From Flaviaestuariibacter sp. (GTDB lineage Bacteria > Bacteroidota > Bacteroidia > Chitinophagales > Chitinophagaceae): a DNA stretch of 36,897 bases. The translations under genes were made by a program, and so were the position numbers. The notes below the pieces were generated by a model, which made no database searches, had not been told where the DNA came from, and saw nothing but the letters and a program-made list of their open reading frames with translations. Positions 24,793 through 33,875 of the stretch are shown here, one piece after another. Within the stretch, counting starts at the first letter, position 1, and every line of letters starts with the position of its first letter. The stretch is from NCBI GenBank assembly GCA_025963645.1, contig JAOQAI010000012.1:1-36897 (forward strand), read 5' to 3'.

Positions 24793-25737
24793 CTAAGCTG
24801 GCAAGTGATTCTTGTCTTTTTTCTTTGGTAACGCCTTCTTCACCAGCACCACAATTTTTTCAATAATAAAGCCTAAGATAAGTCCGCCGATAGCACAAGC
24901 CACTACTTTAGCAAACCAGGATAAAGCCGGTATATGTGCCAACGCTTCTTCTAAATCGTGCAATAAATGAGCGGTAAAAGGAATGCCATGCGCAACGATT
25001 TCAGCTCCCACCCAAAGCATGGCCGCAGTGCCTACGACTCCCAGGATACTCAGGAAATGCGGCATAAATTTTACAATGCCCCTGCCAATTTTTCGGGTAA
25101 AGGAATGGAATTTATCCTGCGCCAGGTGAACCCCGAAATCATCTGCCTTCACAATCAGTCCGACAAATCCGTACACGGCAATCGTAATAAAAACAGCTAC
25201 GGCAAGCATCACCACAATTTGGTTTACGATCGGCTGACCAACCACTTGGCTGTAAGCAATGGCCATGATTTCCGCCGACAAAATAATATCAGTGCGCACA
25301 GCGCCGGTAACCCGTTCCTTTTCCAGCTCCTCCGGCGTTATGATTTTTACATTCTCACTTTCGGCATCTACATCATGGTGCTTGCTGAACATCGAATGCA
25401 CTTTTTCATAGCCCTCAAAACATAGGTAAGCTCCTCCCAACATTAAGATAGGTGTGATAGCCCAGGGAGCAAAATAACCAAGCACCAAAGCCGCCGGACT
25501 TAAAATCAGGAGCTTATTGATCATTGATTTTTTGGCGATCTGGTAAATAATAGAAAGCTCCCGGGAGGGATCAAGCCCCACGACATATTTGGGTGTAACT
25601 GCCGTATCGTCAATCACAATACCCGATACTTTTCCAGTGGTTTTGGCAACCTGCGCTGGTACATCATCCAAACTGGCAGCGCTCACTTTTACCAGGGCTC
25701 CAATGTCATCTAACAAAGCAAAAAATCCTGAAGGCAT
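24793..25737 (-). CDS. DUF808 family integral membrane protein (YedI-like)
   Basis: A 314-residue inner membrane protein. The N-terminus PSGFFALLDDIGALVKVSA (residues 2-20) with DDTAVTPKYVVGL is the hallmark of the DUF808/YedI family. Several transmembrane segments follow (about 75-105, 150-200, 225-255, 275-300), with a charged C-terminal tail (KKALPKKKDKNH). The biochemical role of the family is not established. It is convergent with rsmE (22 bases between the stops) and follows pyrD on the same strand after 102 bases, so it might share the pyrD transcript. Confidence 0.9.
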   Translation of the reverse strand: MPSGFFALLDDIGALVKVSAASLDDVPAQVAKTTGKVSGIVIDDTAVTPKYVVGLDPSRELSIIYQIAKKSMINKLLILSPAALVLGYFAPWAITPILMLGGAYLCFEGYEKVHSMFSKHHDVDAESENVKIITPEELEKERVTGAVRTDIILSAEIMAIAYSQVVGQPIVNQIVVMLAVAVFITIAVYGFVGLIVKADDFGVHLAQDKFHSFTRKIGRGIVKFMPHFLSILGVVGTAAMLWVGAEIVAHGIPFTAHLLHDLEEALAHIPALSWFAKVVACAIGGLILGFIIEKIVVLVKKALPKKKDKNHLPA

Positions 25738-25839
25738 ATTCTACAAATTCACTTAGGTAATTCAAAAAGTTACAGGGTGGAGATAGTCTGAAAATAGCCC
25801 ATAGAGCATAGATGCTCCGAAACCAGTTTTCGTTTTCCG

Positions 25840-26949
25840 CTATTTCCATTTGTCCCTTGATTGTTCTAACTGCTTGCAAATATTGCGCACAATTTGTGGT
25901 CCTTCGTAAATAAAGCCAGTCCACACTTCTACAAGGGAAGCACCGGCAGCCATTTTCTCTTGCGCATGGGCACCTGTAAAAACGCCGCCACTCCCAATGA
26001 TCGGCAGGGTTCCGTTGGTCTGCTGGTGGATATAACGAATGATCTCCGTGGATTTTTGCGTAAGCGGTTTTCCACTTAGTCCACCTGCGCCAATAGCTTC
26101 CAGCTCAGCTGTTGATGTTTGCAGCAACTGCCTGTCAATAGTGGTATTGCTTGCCACAAGTCCATCTAAATCTATTTCTTTTGCCAGTGCAATGACATCA
26201 TCAATTTGTTCCAGGGTCAGATCGGGAGCGATTTTTAGCAGGATTGGCTTCTGAACAGAAAAACCGCCATTCATTTCTTGCAGGTGCGTTAATATTTTTT
26301 TCAGCGCTTCTTTCTCCTGCAGTTCCCGCAAGCCGGGTGTATTGGGTGAGCTTACATTCACTACAAAAAAATCAACATGCGGATGCAGTGCCCGGAAGCA
26401 GATCTCGTAATCCTTCCAGGCTTCTTCATTGGGTGTTGCCTTGTTCTTGCCAATATTGCCACCGATGAGAAAGTTTGGGGTTTGGGGTTTGGGGTTTGAA
26501 GTTGTGATGTCTCCTTTTTGGTTTTTGATTTTTGGCTTTTGACTCATTCTCCATGCTTTCAATCGCTTGGCCACTACATCCACGCCATCGTTGTTAAAAC
26601 CCATTCGGTTAATTAACGCCTGGTCTTTCACCAATCGAAAAAGGCGAGGTTTCGGATTGCCTTCCTGGGGTTTTGGCGTCACGGTTCCGATCTCTGCAAA
26701 GCCAAAGCCCAGTGTTTCCAATTCCCTCAGGTAGCGTGCATTTTTATCAAAACCAGCGCCCAAGCCAACCGGGTTTTTGAAATTGAGTCCAAACAAAGCG
26801 ATGCTTTTGGAAGGGTTGGAGGAGTACACCTGGGTCAACCATCTACGGAAAAGCGGCACTGCGCAAACGATTTTTAAACCATTCATTGCCAAATAATGCG
26901 CTGTTTCTGCAGGAAATAGGAAGAAGACCTTTCGGATAATGCGGTACAT
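25840..26949 (-). CDS. pyrD: dihydroorotate dehydrogenase (quinone), class 2
   Basis: Oxidises dihydroorotate to orotate in pyrimidine synthesis, passing electrons to quinone at the membrane. It has 369 residues, versus about 340 for typical class 2 enzymes. The N-terminal amphipathic helix (RIIRKVFFLFPAETAHYLAM) is the membrane-association domain. FMN barrel motifs are NPVGLGAGFDKNA (about 59-71), INRMGFNNDGVD, the catalytic Ser in VNVSSPNTPGLR, and the phosphate-binding IGSGGVFTGAHA. An insertion of about 25 residues (roughly 137-161, SQKPKIKNQKGDITTSNPKP onward) lies before LIGGNIGKNK and is encoded by a low-complexity repeat. The active-site residues are intact, so the enzyme is probably functional. 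Confidence 0.94.
   Translation of the reverse strand: MYRIIRKVFFLFPAETAHYLAMNGLKIVCAVPLFRRWLTQVYSSNPSKSIALFGLNFKNPVGLGAGFDKNARYLRELETLGFGFAEIGTVTPKPQEGNPKPRLFRLVKDQALINRMGFNNDGVDVVAKRLKAWRMSQKPKIKNQKGDITTSNPKPQTPNFLIGGNIGKNKATPNEEAWKDYEICFRALHPHVDFFVVNVSSPNTPGLRELQEKEALKKILTHLQEMNGGFSVQKPILLKIAPDLTLEQIDDVIALAKEIDLDGLVASNTTIDRQLLQTSTAELEAIGAGGLSGKPLTQKSTEIIRYIHQQTNGTLPIIGSGGVFTGAHAQEKMAAGASLVEVWTGFIYEGPQIVRNICKQLEQSRDKWK
26471..26546. repeat. G/T-rich low-complexity repeat inside pyrD
   Basis: The plus strand has three GGGG runs separated by TTT (26476-26494), then a T-rich part with repeated TTTTTGG/TTTTTGA words (26514-26536). On the pyrD coding strand it reads as a Lys/Pro/Asn/Gln-rich insertion. 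It is in frame and lies between two conserved parts of the enzyme, so the coding sequence tolerates it. Three G-runs are not enough for an intramolecular G-quadruplex on their own. Confidence 0.75.
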
Positions 26950-27024
26950 AACAGGTGTGAAGATAAGGTGCCGCGACTTTGGTGGTTTGCGCTAAAAAGA
27001 GCAATTTGCTCCAAAGTAAAATTT

Positions 27025-27615
27025 ATGAGAAGGATCATTTTAGGTTTATTCGCTGTATTGCTTACCAGTATTTCTTTTGCGCAGGTTTCAAGTGGGGATA
27101 AGATGTTAGACGAGCGACTTGCTACCTATATGCAGTGGAACAAGCAATTAAATTTCGAGAAGCTTTTTGAATACATCCATCCTAATATTTTTAAAGTAGC
27201 GCCGAAAGATCAAATGATCGAAGCGTTTAAGGCGGCGTTTGATAATGAAGCCATGCAGATGGGGATAGACACCATCGAGGTTAAGTCGGTTGGAGAAGTT
27301 TTCAAAAGTGGCGCAGGAAGCTACCGCCGTATTGATTATACTATGAGTATGCATTTGCTGTTCAAGGACGCTACTATCTATGAAACACCTGATTTTGAAA
27401 AGGCAATGCTGGCCTCTTTCGAAAAATCCTTTGGTGACAAGATCGTCAGTTTCGATAAAGCTTCCAAAACCTTCCGCATCCGTGGGGGTGATGTAATGTA
27501 TGCGATAAAAGACAATGCGCAAACGCCCTGGCTTTTTATTGGCTATGAGAAAAATAAGGACCTGATAGAAGCCATTTTCCCCAAAGCGGTTATCGAACAT
27601 TTTAACCTCCTCTAA
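27025..27615 (+). CDS. secreted protein of unknown function
   Basis: From the ATG at 27025 it has 196 residues. A clear signal peptide (RRIILGLFAVLLTSISFAQ, residues 2-20) precedes a soluble alpha/beta domain with no Cys and no recognised catalytic motif. The pattern of helix, then ATYMQWNKQLNFEKLFEYIH and later strands could fit an NTF2-like fold, but this is only a guess. The frame is open upstream to 26968, but those residues do not form a signal peptide. A short palindrome (GAGCAATTTGCTC, 26999-27011) sits just upstream. It is divergent from pyrD and closed by a terminator. Confidence 0.75.
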   Translation: MRRIILGLFAVLLTSISFAQVSSGDKMLDERLATYMQWNKQLNFEKLFEYIHPNIFKVAPKDQMIEAFKAAFDNEAMQMGIDTIEVKSVGEVFKSGAGSYRRIDYTMSMHLLFKDATIYETPDFEKAMLASFEKSFGDKIVSFDKASKTFRIRGGDVMYAIKDNAQTPWLFIGYEKNKDLIEAIFPKAVIEHFNLL

Positions 27616-27640
27616 ATAGTTGTTGTGACAACTATTTTTT
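27614..27640 (+). terminator. terminator overlapping the stop of the secreted-protein gene
   Basis: AAATAGTTGT (27614-27623) pairs with ACAACTATTT (27628-27637) around a 4-base loop, followed by T residues. The stem begins inside the TAA stop codon. Confidence 0.8.
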
Positions 27641-27647
27641 ATCTTTA
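27640..27647 (+). promoter_or_regulatory. thiolase promoter -7-like element
   Basis: TATCTTTA, one mismatch from TAnnTTTG, lies 17 bases before the thiolase ATG and directly after a terminator, so a promoter is needed here. Confidence 0.4.
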
Positions 27648-27664
27648 AGGTCAAATCATATAAT

Positions 27665-28840
27665 ATGCAGGAAGCTTATATAGTAGCCGGATATCGCACC
27701 GCGGTAGGAAAGGCTAAACGCGGCGGATTTCGGTTTTACCGGCCGGATGATCTGGCGATCGAGGTCATTGACCAGCTAATGAAATCATTGCCTCAAGTGG
27801 ATAAGGCACTTGTAGATGATGTGATCGTGGGAAATGCTGTTCCGGAAGCTGAGCAAGGACTGCAGGTAGGTCGCATCATTGCGGCAAGAGCCATTGGTTA
27901 TAATACGCCGGGCATGACCGTCAACCGGTATTGTGCTTCGGGTTTGGAAACGATCTCTATTGCCACGGCAAAAATCCGCATGGGTATGGCAGACTGTATC
28001 ATCGCTGGCGGCACTGAAAGCATGAGCATGGTACCTACAGCCGGTTGGAAGACGGTTCCCGCTTATTCCATTGCCAAAGACGATCCGGACTATTACCTGA
28101 GTATGGGATTAACCGCAGAAGCCGTAGCAAAGGACTTTAACGTGAGCCGTGAAGAGCAGGATGAATTTTCTTACAACTCGCATCAAAAAGCTATTGCGGC
28201 TATCGCTAACGGCAATTTAAAAGAAGGCGTATTGCCCATTACCGTGGAAGAGATTTATCTTGATGAAAAAGGCAAGCGCCAAAAGCGTGATTATATTGTT
28301 GATACCGATGAAGGCCCCCGTGCCGATACTTCGAAAGAAGTATTGGCGAAACTGAAACCGGCTTTTGCAGCGGGTGGTTGCGTTACTGCGGGAAATTCCT
28401 CCCAAACCTCTGATGGTGCGGCTTTCGTGATGGTGATGAGTGAGCGCCTGGTGAAGGAATTAGGCATCCAGCCGATTGGTCGGTTAGTGGCTTGCGCTTC
28501 TGCCGGTGTGCATCCACGCATTATGGGCATTGGCCCGGTGGCGGCCATTCCGAAAGTGTTGAAACAGGCTGGAATGCGTCTTGAAGATATTGATACAATC
28601 GAACTGAATGAAGCGTTTGCTTCGCAATCCATAGCGGTGATCCGTGAAGCGGGATTGAATCCGGATATCGTCAATCCAAACGGTGGCGCCATTGCTTTAG
28701 GTCATCCGCTGGGTTGCACGGGTGCAAAGCTTACTATTCAGGCTTTGAATGATTTGAAACGCACTGACAAAAAATACGGAATGATCACCGCCTGTGTTGG
28801 TGGAGGTCAAGGCATTGCCGGCATTATTGAAAGACTATAG
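27665..28840 (+). CDS. thiolase (acetyl-CoA C-acyltransferase)
   Basis: Condenses or cleaves acyl-CoA thioesters; in context either beta-oxidation or acetoacetyl-CoA formation. It has 391 residues, as typical. The nucleophilic Cys is in VNRYCASGLETI (about residue 90), the general-base His is in GGAIALGHPLGCTGA, which also holds the second catalytic Cys (about 378), and the C-terminal MITACVGGGQGIAGI is the usual end. A partner 3-hydroxyacyl-CoA dehydrogenase (FadB-type) is not adjacent, and the gene is alone between terminators. FadA or AtoB specificity cannot be settled by sequence alone. Confidence 0.93.
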   Translation: MQEAYIVAGYRTAVGKAKRGGFRFYRPDDLAIEVIDQLMKSLPQVDKALVDDVIVGNAVPEAEQGLQVGRIIAARAIGYNTPGMTVNRYCASGLETISIATAKIRMGMADCIIAGGTESMSMVPTAGWKTVPAYSIAKDDPDYYLSMGLTAEAVAKDFNVSREEQDEFSYNSHQKAIAAIANGNLKEGVLPITVEEIYLDEKGKRQKRDYIVDTDEGPRADTSKEVLAKLKPAFAAGGCVTAGNSSQTSDGAAFVMVMSERLVKELGIQPIGRLVACASAGVHPRIMGIGPVAAIPKVLKQAGMRLEDIDTIELNEAFASQSIAVIREAGLNPDIVNPNGGAIALGHPLGCTGAKLTIQALNDLKRTDKKYGMITACVGGGQGIAGIIERL

Positions 28841-28851
28841 AATTACCTTTA

Positions 28852-28887
28852 AAATAGATGCGCTTTTCAAAGCGCATCTATTTTTTT
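28852..28887 (+). terminator. thiolase terminator
   Basis: Arms 28852-28866 and 28869-28883 are perfectly complementary over 15 bases (core GATGCGCTTT), followed by a T-run. Confidence 0.9.
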
Positions 28888-28965
28888 AACCTCAAAAAGG
28901 AGTTTTGCTTCATCTTTGCACAGACCAAAAATGTTCCGTACCTACAGTTACTAACGCTTCAAACA

Positions 28966-29364
28966 GTGAATCAAGAGAAATTAGTCCTTTACGCCGATGA
29001 TGACACCGATGACCGTGGCTGGGTAAGTGAAGCCTGTATGGCAGCCGGGTCCTCTATAAAAATAGATTTTGTAGAAAACGGAAAGCAAGTGCTTGACTAT
29101 CTCGAGGCGATACCAACCACACAGCTACCATCGCTTATCGTGTTAGACCTGAATATGCCGGAAATGGACGGCCGTCAAACGCTGCAGCAATTGAAAAGTA
29201 ATCCCTTTTACAAGCAGATACCTGTTGTCATTGTCACTACTTCCAGCAATAAAATTGATAAAGAAGTTTGCAGCCGCTTAGGCGCTGCTCTATACTTAAC
29301 AAAGCCGGATACACATGCAGAGTGGCAAAAAATCATCCAGCAATTGGAGCCGATGATTAAATAG
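28966..29364 (+). CDS. single-domain response regulator (CheY-like)
   Basis: A phosphoacceptor REC domain with no output domain. I place the start at GTG 28966, giving 132 residues; the open frame reaches back to 28858 but that runs through the thiolase terminator. Acidic pocket DDDTDD (about 11-16), phosphoacceptor Asp in LIVLDLNMPEMDG (about 62), conserved Thr in VIVTTSS and Lys in YLTKPD are all present. No histidine kinase is adjacent. In Bacteroidetes such Rcp1-like proteins are usually partners of distant hybrid kinases. Target unknown. Confidence 0.88.
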   Translation: MNQEKLVLYADDDTDDRGWVSEACMAAGSSIKIDFVENGKQVLDYLEAIPTTQLPSLIVLDLNMPEMDGRQTLQQLKSNPFYKQIPVVIVTTSSNKIDKEVCSRLGAALYLTKPDTHAEWQKIIQQLEPMIK

Positions 29365-29410
29365 GCTTAAGTCCTGTTTAAAAATATTTTGCATCATTGT
29401 TGCATAAGTG

Positions 29411-29418
29411 TATTTTCG
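29411..29418 (+). promoter_or_regulatory. TonB receptor promoter -7-like element
   Basis: TATTTTCG matches TAnnTTTG except for one base, 19 bases before the receptor ATG. Confidence 0.35.
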
Positions 29419-29436
29419 GTTTTAGAAACCGATTAC

Positions 29437-31848
29437 ATGAAGCAAGTCTTTACCTTAACTTTTTTTATCTTTTTCGCTAGTATCATTGTGGCACAACCCC
29501 GGCAGATGATCACATTGACAGGCACCGTTAAGGACGCTGTATCGGGCAGTCCGTTAAGTGGTGCCAGTATTGTTTTTTCCGAAGCCAAGATCGGCGTGGT
29601 CGCTAATGCAGAAGGCAAGTATACCGTACGCAACCTTCCTGCTGGTCATCACTTGGTGGAGGTTACAAGCGTTGGTTATACCGCCATCGTAGAACATATT
29701 GATGTGACGGTTGGCAGCGAGAAAAATTTTTCCTTAACACCTGCCGTTGTTGAAAATAGAGGTGTCACGGTTACGGGAGTGGCTTCTTCAACCAGCACCC
29801 GCAATACTCCAACTGCGGTTACGCTTATCCGTAAGTCTCAATTGATGGAGACGCCTTCCACTAATATTATTGATGCGCTTGCCAGGCAACCGGGCATCTC
29901 TCAGATCAGCACTGGGCCTGCTATTTCAAAGCCTGTCATTCGTGGTTTGAGCTATAACCGGGTAGTGGTGATAAATGATGGCGTGAGACAGGAAGGACAG
30001 CAATGGGGCGATGAACATGGAATAGAGATAGACGAGGCCAGCGTGAACCGGGTGGAAATATTAAAGGGCGCGGCTTCCCTGATGTATGGCAGCGATGCTA
30101 TTGGCGGGGTGATTCATTTTATTACCAATGTGCCGGTAGCGGAAGGAACGGTGAAGGGTAATCTTTTTAGCGGTGTGCAAACCAATAATGGGCAGGTAGC
30201 CTTGAACGCAAACCTTGCGGGGAATAGTAATGGCTTTAACTGGAATTTCTATGGCAGTTCAAAGAGCGCTAAGGATTATAAGAATAAATATGACGGAAGG
30301 GTTTTCAATTCGCGGTTTAATGAAAAGAATTTTGGCGGTTATATTGGTTTAAATAAAAGCTGGGGCTTTAGTCATTTGATCCTGAGCTCTTTCAATCAAA
30401 ACGTAGGATTAGTCGAAGGTGCTCGTGACCCCATTACAGGACAGTTCATTGCCAACGGCGAATCAGCGTTGGAGCGCATTGCCACGCCGGAAGATTTGGA
30501 CTCCAGAAAGCTGTTTACGCCAAAGCAAAATGTGCAACACTATAAAGTAACCTTAGATAACAGTATTCGTGTGGGCAAAAGCCGGCTGAAATTGAATATC
30601 GGTTTCCAGGATAATATCCGCCGGGAGTTTGGTAATGCCGAAGATCCAAAAGAGGAGGAACTGCATTTTGACCTGAAAACAGGAACCTATAATGTGCAAT
30701 GGCATTTCCCCGAGTTCCGGAACATGGTGGCCACTATTGGCGCCAGTGGTATGTACCAGGATAATAAAAACCGGGGCGAAGAGTCGATCATTCCCAACTA
30801 TAATTTATTTGATATCGGCGGGTTTGTTTTCTCTCAAAAAACATTGCGCAATACTACGGTTACCGGTGGTCTGCGGTACGACAAGCGTACCATTCATTCA
30901 CTGGAATTAATGGAAGGCGGTGTACAAAAGTTTGAGCCGTTCACGAAAACTTTCAGCAATGTTTCCGGAAGCCTTGGAGCCAGTTATCATCCTGATAATA
31001 CCATTACGGTGAAAGCCAATGTAGCAAGAGGTTACCGGGCGCCTACACTTTCAGAACTGGCGTCCAATGGAGCACATGAAGGAACCAACCGTTATGAGTA
31101 CGGCAGGCGTGACCTGGCTTCCGAAAAGAGCTGGCAATTTGATGCCGGGTTTGATGCGGATTACGATCACCTAAGTTTTTCGCTGAGCACTTTTTATAAC
31201 CGCATCAGCGATTATATTTTTTACCAGCGTTTATCTAACGCTGCCGGCGGCGATTCCGTATTGAATATCGGGGGCGAAGAACTACAGGCTTTTCAGTATG
31301 GTCAGAATGATGCGCAGCTTTCCGGTATTGAGATATCCAGCGACATACATCCGCATCCGCTGGATTGGCTGCATTTCGTTAATTCCGTTTCTTTTGTAAG
31401 AGGACTTTTCGATAGAGAGTTGGATGGCAGTAAAAATCTGCCGACTATTCCTGCCACGCACTGGGTTAGCGAACTGAGAATTGCGTTTCCAAAGGCGGGT
31501 CGGTCCCTTCGCAACTTTTATTTACAGGTGGAAATGGACCGGACCTTTGCGCAAAACCGTCCCTTCTTTGGCTATAATACAGAAACAGCTACGCCAGGAT
31601 ATGCCTTGTTGAATGCCGGTATTGGAACAGATGTTACAGGCAGCGGCAAGAACTTATTCAGCCTGCATATAGCAGCAACTAATCTTACCAACGAAGCCTA
31701 TCAAAATCATTTGAACCGCTTAAAGTATACCGATGTAAATGCGGCTACCGGCAGGCAAGGTGTATTTGGAATGGGACGAAATTTTTCAATCAAATTGAAT
31801 GTGCCTTTAAACTTCAGCCTGCGTAAAAATACAGGAGGGATGAACTAA
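29437..31848 (+). CDS. TonB-dependent outer membrane receptor
   Basis: Outer-membrane barrel for energy-dependent uptake. From ATG 29437 it has 803 residues. A signal peptide (QVFTLTFFIFFASIIVAQ) is followed by a carboxypeptidase-regulatory-like domain (about 25-110, LTGTVKDAVSGSPLSGASIV, usual in Bacteroidetes), a plug domain (about 125-235, SKPVIRGLSYNRVVVINDGV, ILKGAASLMYGSDAIGGVI) and a beta-barrel. The GVRQEGQQWGDEHGIEID stretch in the plug recalls heme/zinc/copper-type receptors such as ZnuD, but the substrate is not proven. No SusD gene or metal regulator is beside it, so it is not a classic SusCD pair. Confidence 0.92.
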   Translation: MKQVFTLTFFIFFASIIVAQPRQMITLTGTVKDAVSGSPLSGASIVFSEAKIGVVANAEGKYTVRNLPAGHHLVEVTSVGYTAIVEHIDVTVGSEKNFSLTPAVVENRGVTVTGVASSTSTRNTPTAVTLIRKSQLMETPSTNIIDALARQPGISQISTGPAISKPVIRGLSYNRVVVINDGVRQEGQQWGDEHGIEIDEASVNRVEILKGAASLMYGSDAIGGVIHFITNVPVAEGTVKGNLFSGVQTNNGQVALNANLAGNSNGFNWNFYGSSKSAKDYKNKYDGRVFNSRFNEKNFGGYIGLNKSWGFSHLILSSFNQNVGLVEGARDPITGQFIANGESALERIATPEDLDSRKLFTPKQNVQHYKVTLDNSIRVGKSRLKLNIGFQDNIRREFGNAEDPKEEELHFDLKTGTYNVQWHFPEFRNMVATIGASGMYQDNKNRGEESIIPNYNLFDIGGFVFSQKTLRNTTVTGGLRYDKRTIHSLELMEGGVQKFEPFTKTFSNVSGSLGASYHPDNTITVKANVARGYRAPTLSELASNGAHEGTNRYEYGRRDLASEKSWQFDAGFDADYDHLSFSLSTFYNRISDYIFYQRLSNAAGGDSVLNIGGEELQAFQYGQNDAQLSGIEISSDIHPHPLDWLHFVNSVSFVRGLFDRELDGSKNLPTIPATHWVSELRIAFPKAGRSLRNFYLQVEMDRTFAQNRPFFGYNTETATPGYALLNAGIGTDVTGSGKNLFSLHIAATNLTNEAYQNHLNRLKYTDVNAATGRQGVFGMGRNFSIKLNVPLNFSLRKNTGGMN

Positions 31849-31865
31849 GCTGCATTGCTACTGGC

Positions 31866-31938
31866 ATCGCCTGTTGTGTCACTCACTTGTGCTCCTGAAT
31901 ATATTTCAACACAATGCTTGAGGATCATAACAGGCGAT
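31866..31938. repeat. 10-bp inverted repeat between convergent genes
   Basis: ATCGCCTGTT (31866-31875) and AACAGGCGAT (31929-31938) are exact inverted copies 53 bases apart in the gap between the TonB receptor and the ABC exporter. They may form a weak bidirectional terminator. No T-run is present, so this is uncertain. Confidence 0.35.
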
Positions 31939-31956
31939 CTTGTTTGTAGTACAAGG

Positions 31957-33792
31957 CTATTTGGCCAACGCAGGTGCAGCCTTTCGCTCACCGATCTGCT
32001 GGCGCCACATGGCATAATACAATCCTTTCTCGTCCAGCAAAGCCTCATGCGTTCCGGTCTCCACCACCACGCCTCTTTCGAGCACGTAGATGCGGTCGGC
32101 ATGCATGATGGTAGAAAGCCGGTGCGCAATCAGGATCGTAATCTGGTTATTAAAAGAAGAGATGGCGCGGATGGTTTGATTGATCTCTTCTTCTGTAATT
32201 GAGTCCAGTGCAGATGTCGCTTCATCAAACATCAGCAACCGTGGCTGGCGAAGCAGGGCGCGGGCAATGCTTAGTCGTTGCTTTTCGCCACCGGATAATT
32301 TCAGACCACCTTCACCGATCATCGTATCAATGCCTTTTTCGGCACGGGATAGTAAATTGTTGCATGCGGCCTTTTGCAGCGCATCCTGTAGTTCATCTTC
32401 CGTAGCAGCAGGATTTACGAACATCAGGTTTTCTCGGATGGTGCCGGAAAATAATTGCGTGTCCTGTGTTACAAAACCGATCTGGTTACGCAGCTCATCG
32501 AAATTGATATTGTTCTCATCGATCCCGTTGTAAAAGATATTGCCTTCACTGGGCCGGTACAGTCCCACCAGCAGTTTCATCATCGTGGTCTTTCCGGAAC
32601 CCGATGGACCGACAAATGCAATGGTCTCCCCTTTATGAACTTTAAAAGAAATGCCATCCACAGCTTTATGCATGGCGGTTTGGTGCTTAAAGCCGGTATT
32701 GCGGAACTCCAATTCGTGTATTGGCCCTAGATGCTGTGCCGTCAAGGGTTGTGGCTCCGGCGCCTTATTCATTAGCGTCTGGAAATTATTTAGCGAAGCC
32801 TCAGCTTCGCGGTAGCTAAGAATAATATTTCCTATTTCCTGCAGGGGTCCAAAAATGAAGAAGGAATAAAATTGCATGGTCACCATCTGTCCGGCCGACA
32901 TGCTGTCTTTAAAGATCAGCCACATGAGCATAAAAAGAATGACCTGGCGAAGCGTATTAACAAATGTACCCTGAACAAAGCCGATGCTGCGAATGCGCTT
33001 GACCTTGGTGAGTTCTAACCCCAGGATCTTATAAGTATTCTTATTCAGCCGCGATACTTCCTGGCCCGTAAGCCCAAGGCTTTTCACTAGTTCAATATTG
33101 CGTAATGATTCTGTTGTAGAACCTGCCAGGGAAGTAGTTTGCCCGACAATTTCTTTTTGAATGGTCTTTACTCGCTTGCTCAACAGGTTGGAGATATACA
33201 TGAGAATGGCTACCCCTCCAAAATAAATGACAGGCAGTGACCAGTGGATATTAAAGGCGAATACAGCAACGATGATGATGCCTATCAAAACCGTAAAAAG
33301 AATGTTTACGAAGTTCTTAATGAAGTTCTCTGTATCCGTTCGCACTTTCTGCAAGATGCTGAGTGTTTCTCCACTACGCTGGTCTTCAAACTCGTGATAT
33401 GGAAGCTTCATAGCGTGCTGTAAGCCATCGGTAAATACTTTGGCCCCAAACTTCTGTACAATAACACTTAAAAAATAATCCTGAAAATTTTTAGCTAACC
33501 GGCTAATCATTGCTACTGAAATAGACGCGCCTAACAGCCAAACCACCCCATAAATATTAATCCACTTATCTTCTTTACCGGGTGCTATTGTCTTATCTAA
33601 AACGGTAGTCTTTATAAATAGGAAGTCATTCCAATTGAATGGCTGTTCTTTCTGATGATAGGTCGAAAGCGTAATGAGATTGCCAAAAATTAAAGGATCT
33701 ATCAAAGAGAAACCAATATTGATGGCTGCGAGGAGCAGAACCAGGAAAACTAAAAGTTTGTAAGGCTTTAGATATTGTAATAATATTTTCAT
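31957..33792 (-). CDS. ABC exporter, fused membrane and ATPase domains
   Basis: A 611-residue half-transporter of the MsbA/multidrug type. The N-terminal membrane domain (about 1-340) has six predicted helices, with a soluble insertion near residues 40-75 between helices 1 and 2. The ATPase domain follows: Walker A GPSGSGKTTMMKLL (about 395-408), Q-loop FVTQDTQLFSG, signature LSGGEKQRLSIARALL (about 495-510), Walker B LLMFDEATSAL, and H-loop LIAHRLSTI. It most likely works as a homodimer. Substrate unknown; lipid or drug export are the usual roles. It has its own -7-like box. Confidence 0.94.
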   Translation of the reverse strand: MKILLQYLKPYKLLVFLVLLLAAINIGFSLIDPLIFGNLITLSTYHQKEQPFNWNDFLFIKTTVLDKTIAPGKEDKWINIYGVVWLLGASISVAMISRLAKNFQDYFLSVIVQKFGAKVFTDGLQHAMKLPYHEFEDQRSGETLSILQKVRTDTENFIKNFVNILFTVLIGIIIVAVFAFNIHWSLPVIYFGGVAILMYISNLLSKRVKTIQKEIVGQTTSLAGSTTESLRNIELVKSLGLTGQEVSRLNKNTYKILGLELTKVKRIRSIGFVQGTFVNTLRQVILFMLMWLIFKDSMSAGQMVTMQFYSFFIFGPLQEIGNIILSYREAEASLNNFQTLMNKAPEPQPLTAQHLGPIHELEFRNTGFKHQTAMHKAVDGISFKVHKGETIAFVGPSGSGKTTMMKLLVGLYRPSEGNIFYNGIDENNINFDELRNQIGFVTQDTQLFSGTIRENLMFVNPAATEDELQDALQKAACNNLLSRAEKGIDTMIGEGGLKLSGGEKQRLSIARALLRQPRLLMFDEATSALDSITEEEINQTIRAISSFNNQITILIAHRLSTIMHADRIYVLERGVVVETGTHEALLDEKGLYYAMWRQQIGERKAAPALAK

Positions 33793-33847
33793 GTAAATCT
33801 ATTGGGCTTGAATGAAGCAGCCGGGTTCTACTAATCAGTGAGCCCGG

Positions 33848-33855
33848 CGAAGGTA
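33848..33855 (-). promoter_or_regulatory. ABC exporter promoter -7-like element
   Basis: The minus strand reads TACCTTCG, one mismatch from TAnnTTTG, 56 bases upstream of the ABC exporter ATG and 21 bases after the yifB fragment stop. Confidence 0.4.
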
Positions 33856-33875
33856 CAGGAACTATGCCACTGCCA

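Noticed and set aside
26471..26500. G-quadruplex in pyrD
   Set aside because: Only three GGGG runs are adjacent; a fourth run is missing, so a stable intramolecular quadruplex is not supported.
28858..28965. Upstream start for the response regulator
   Set aside because: The first codons would lie in the thiolase terminator hairpin and give residues unlike a REC domain; GTG 28966 fits better.
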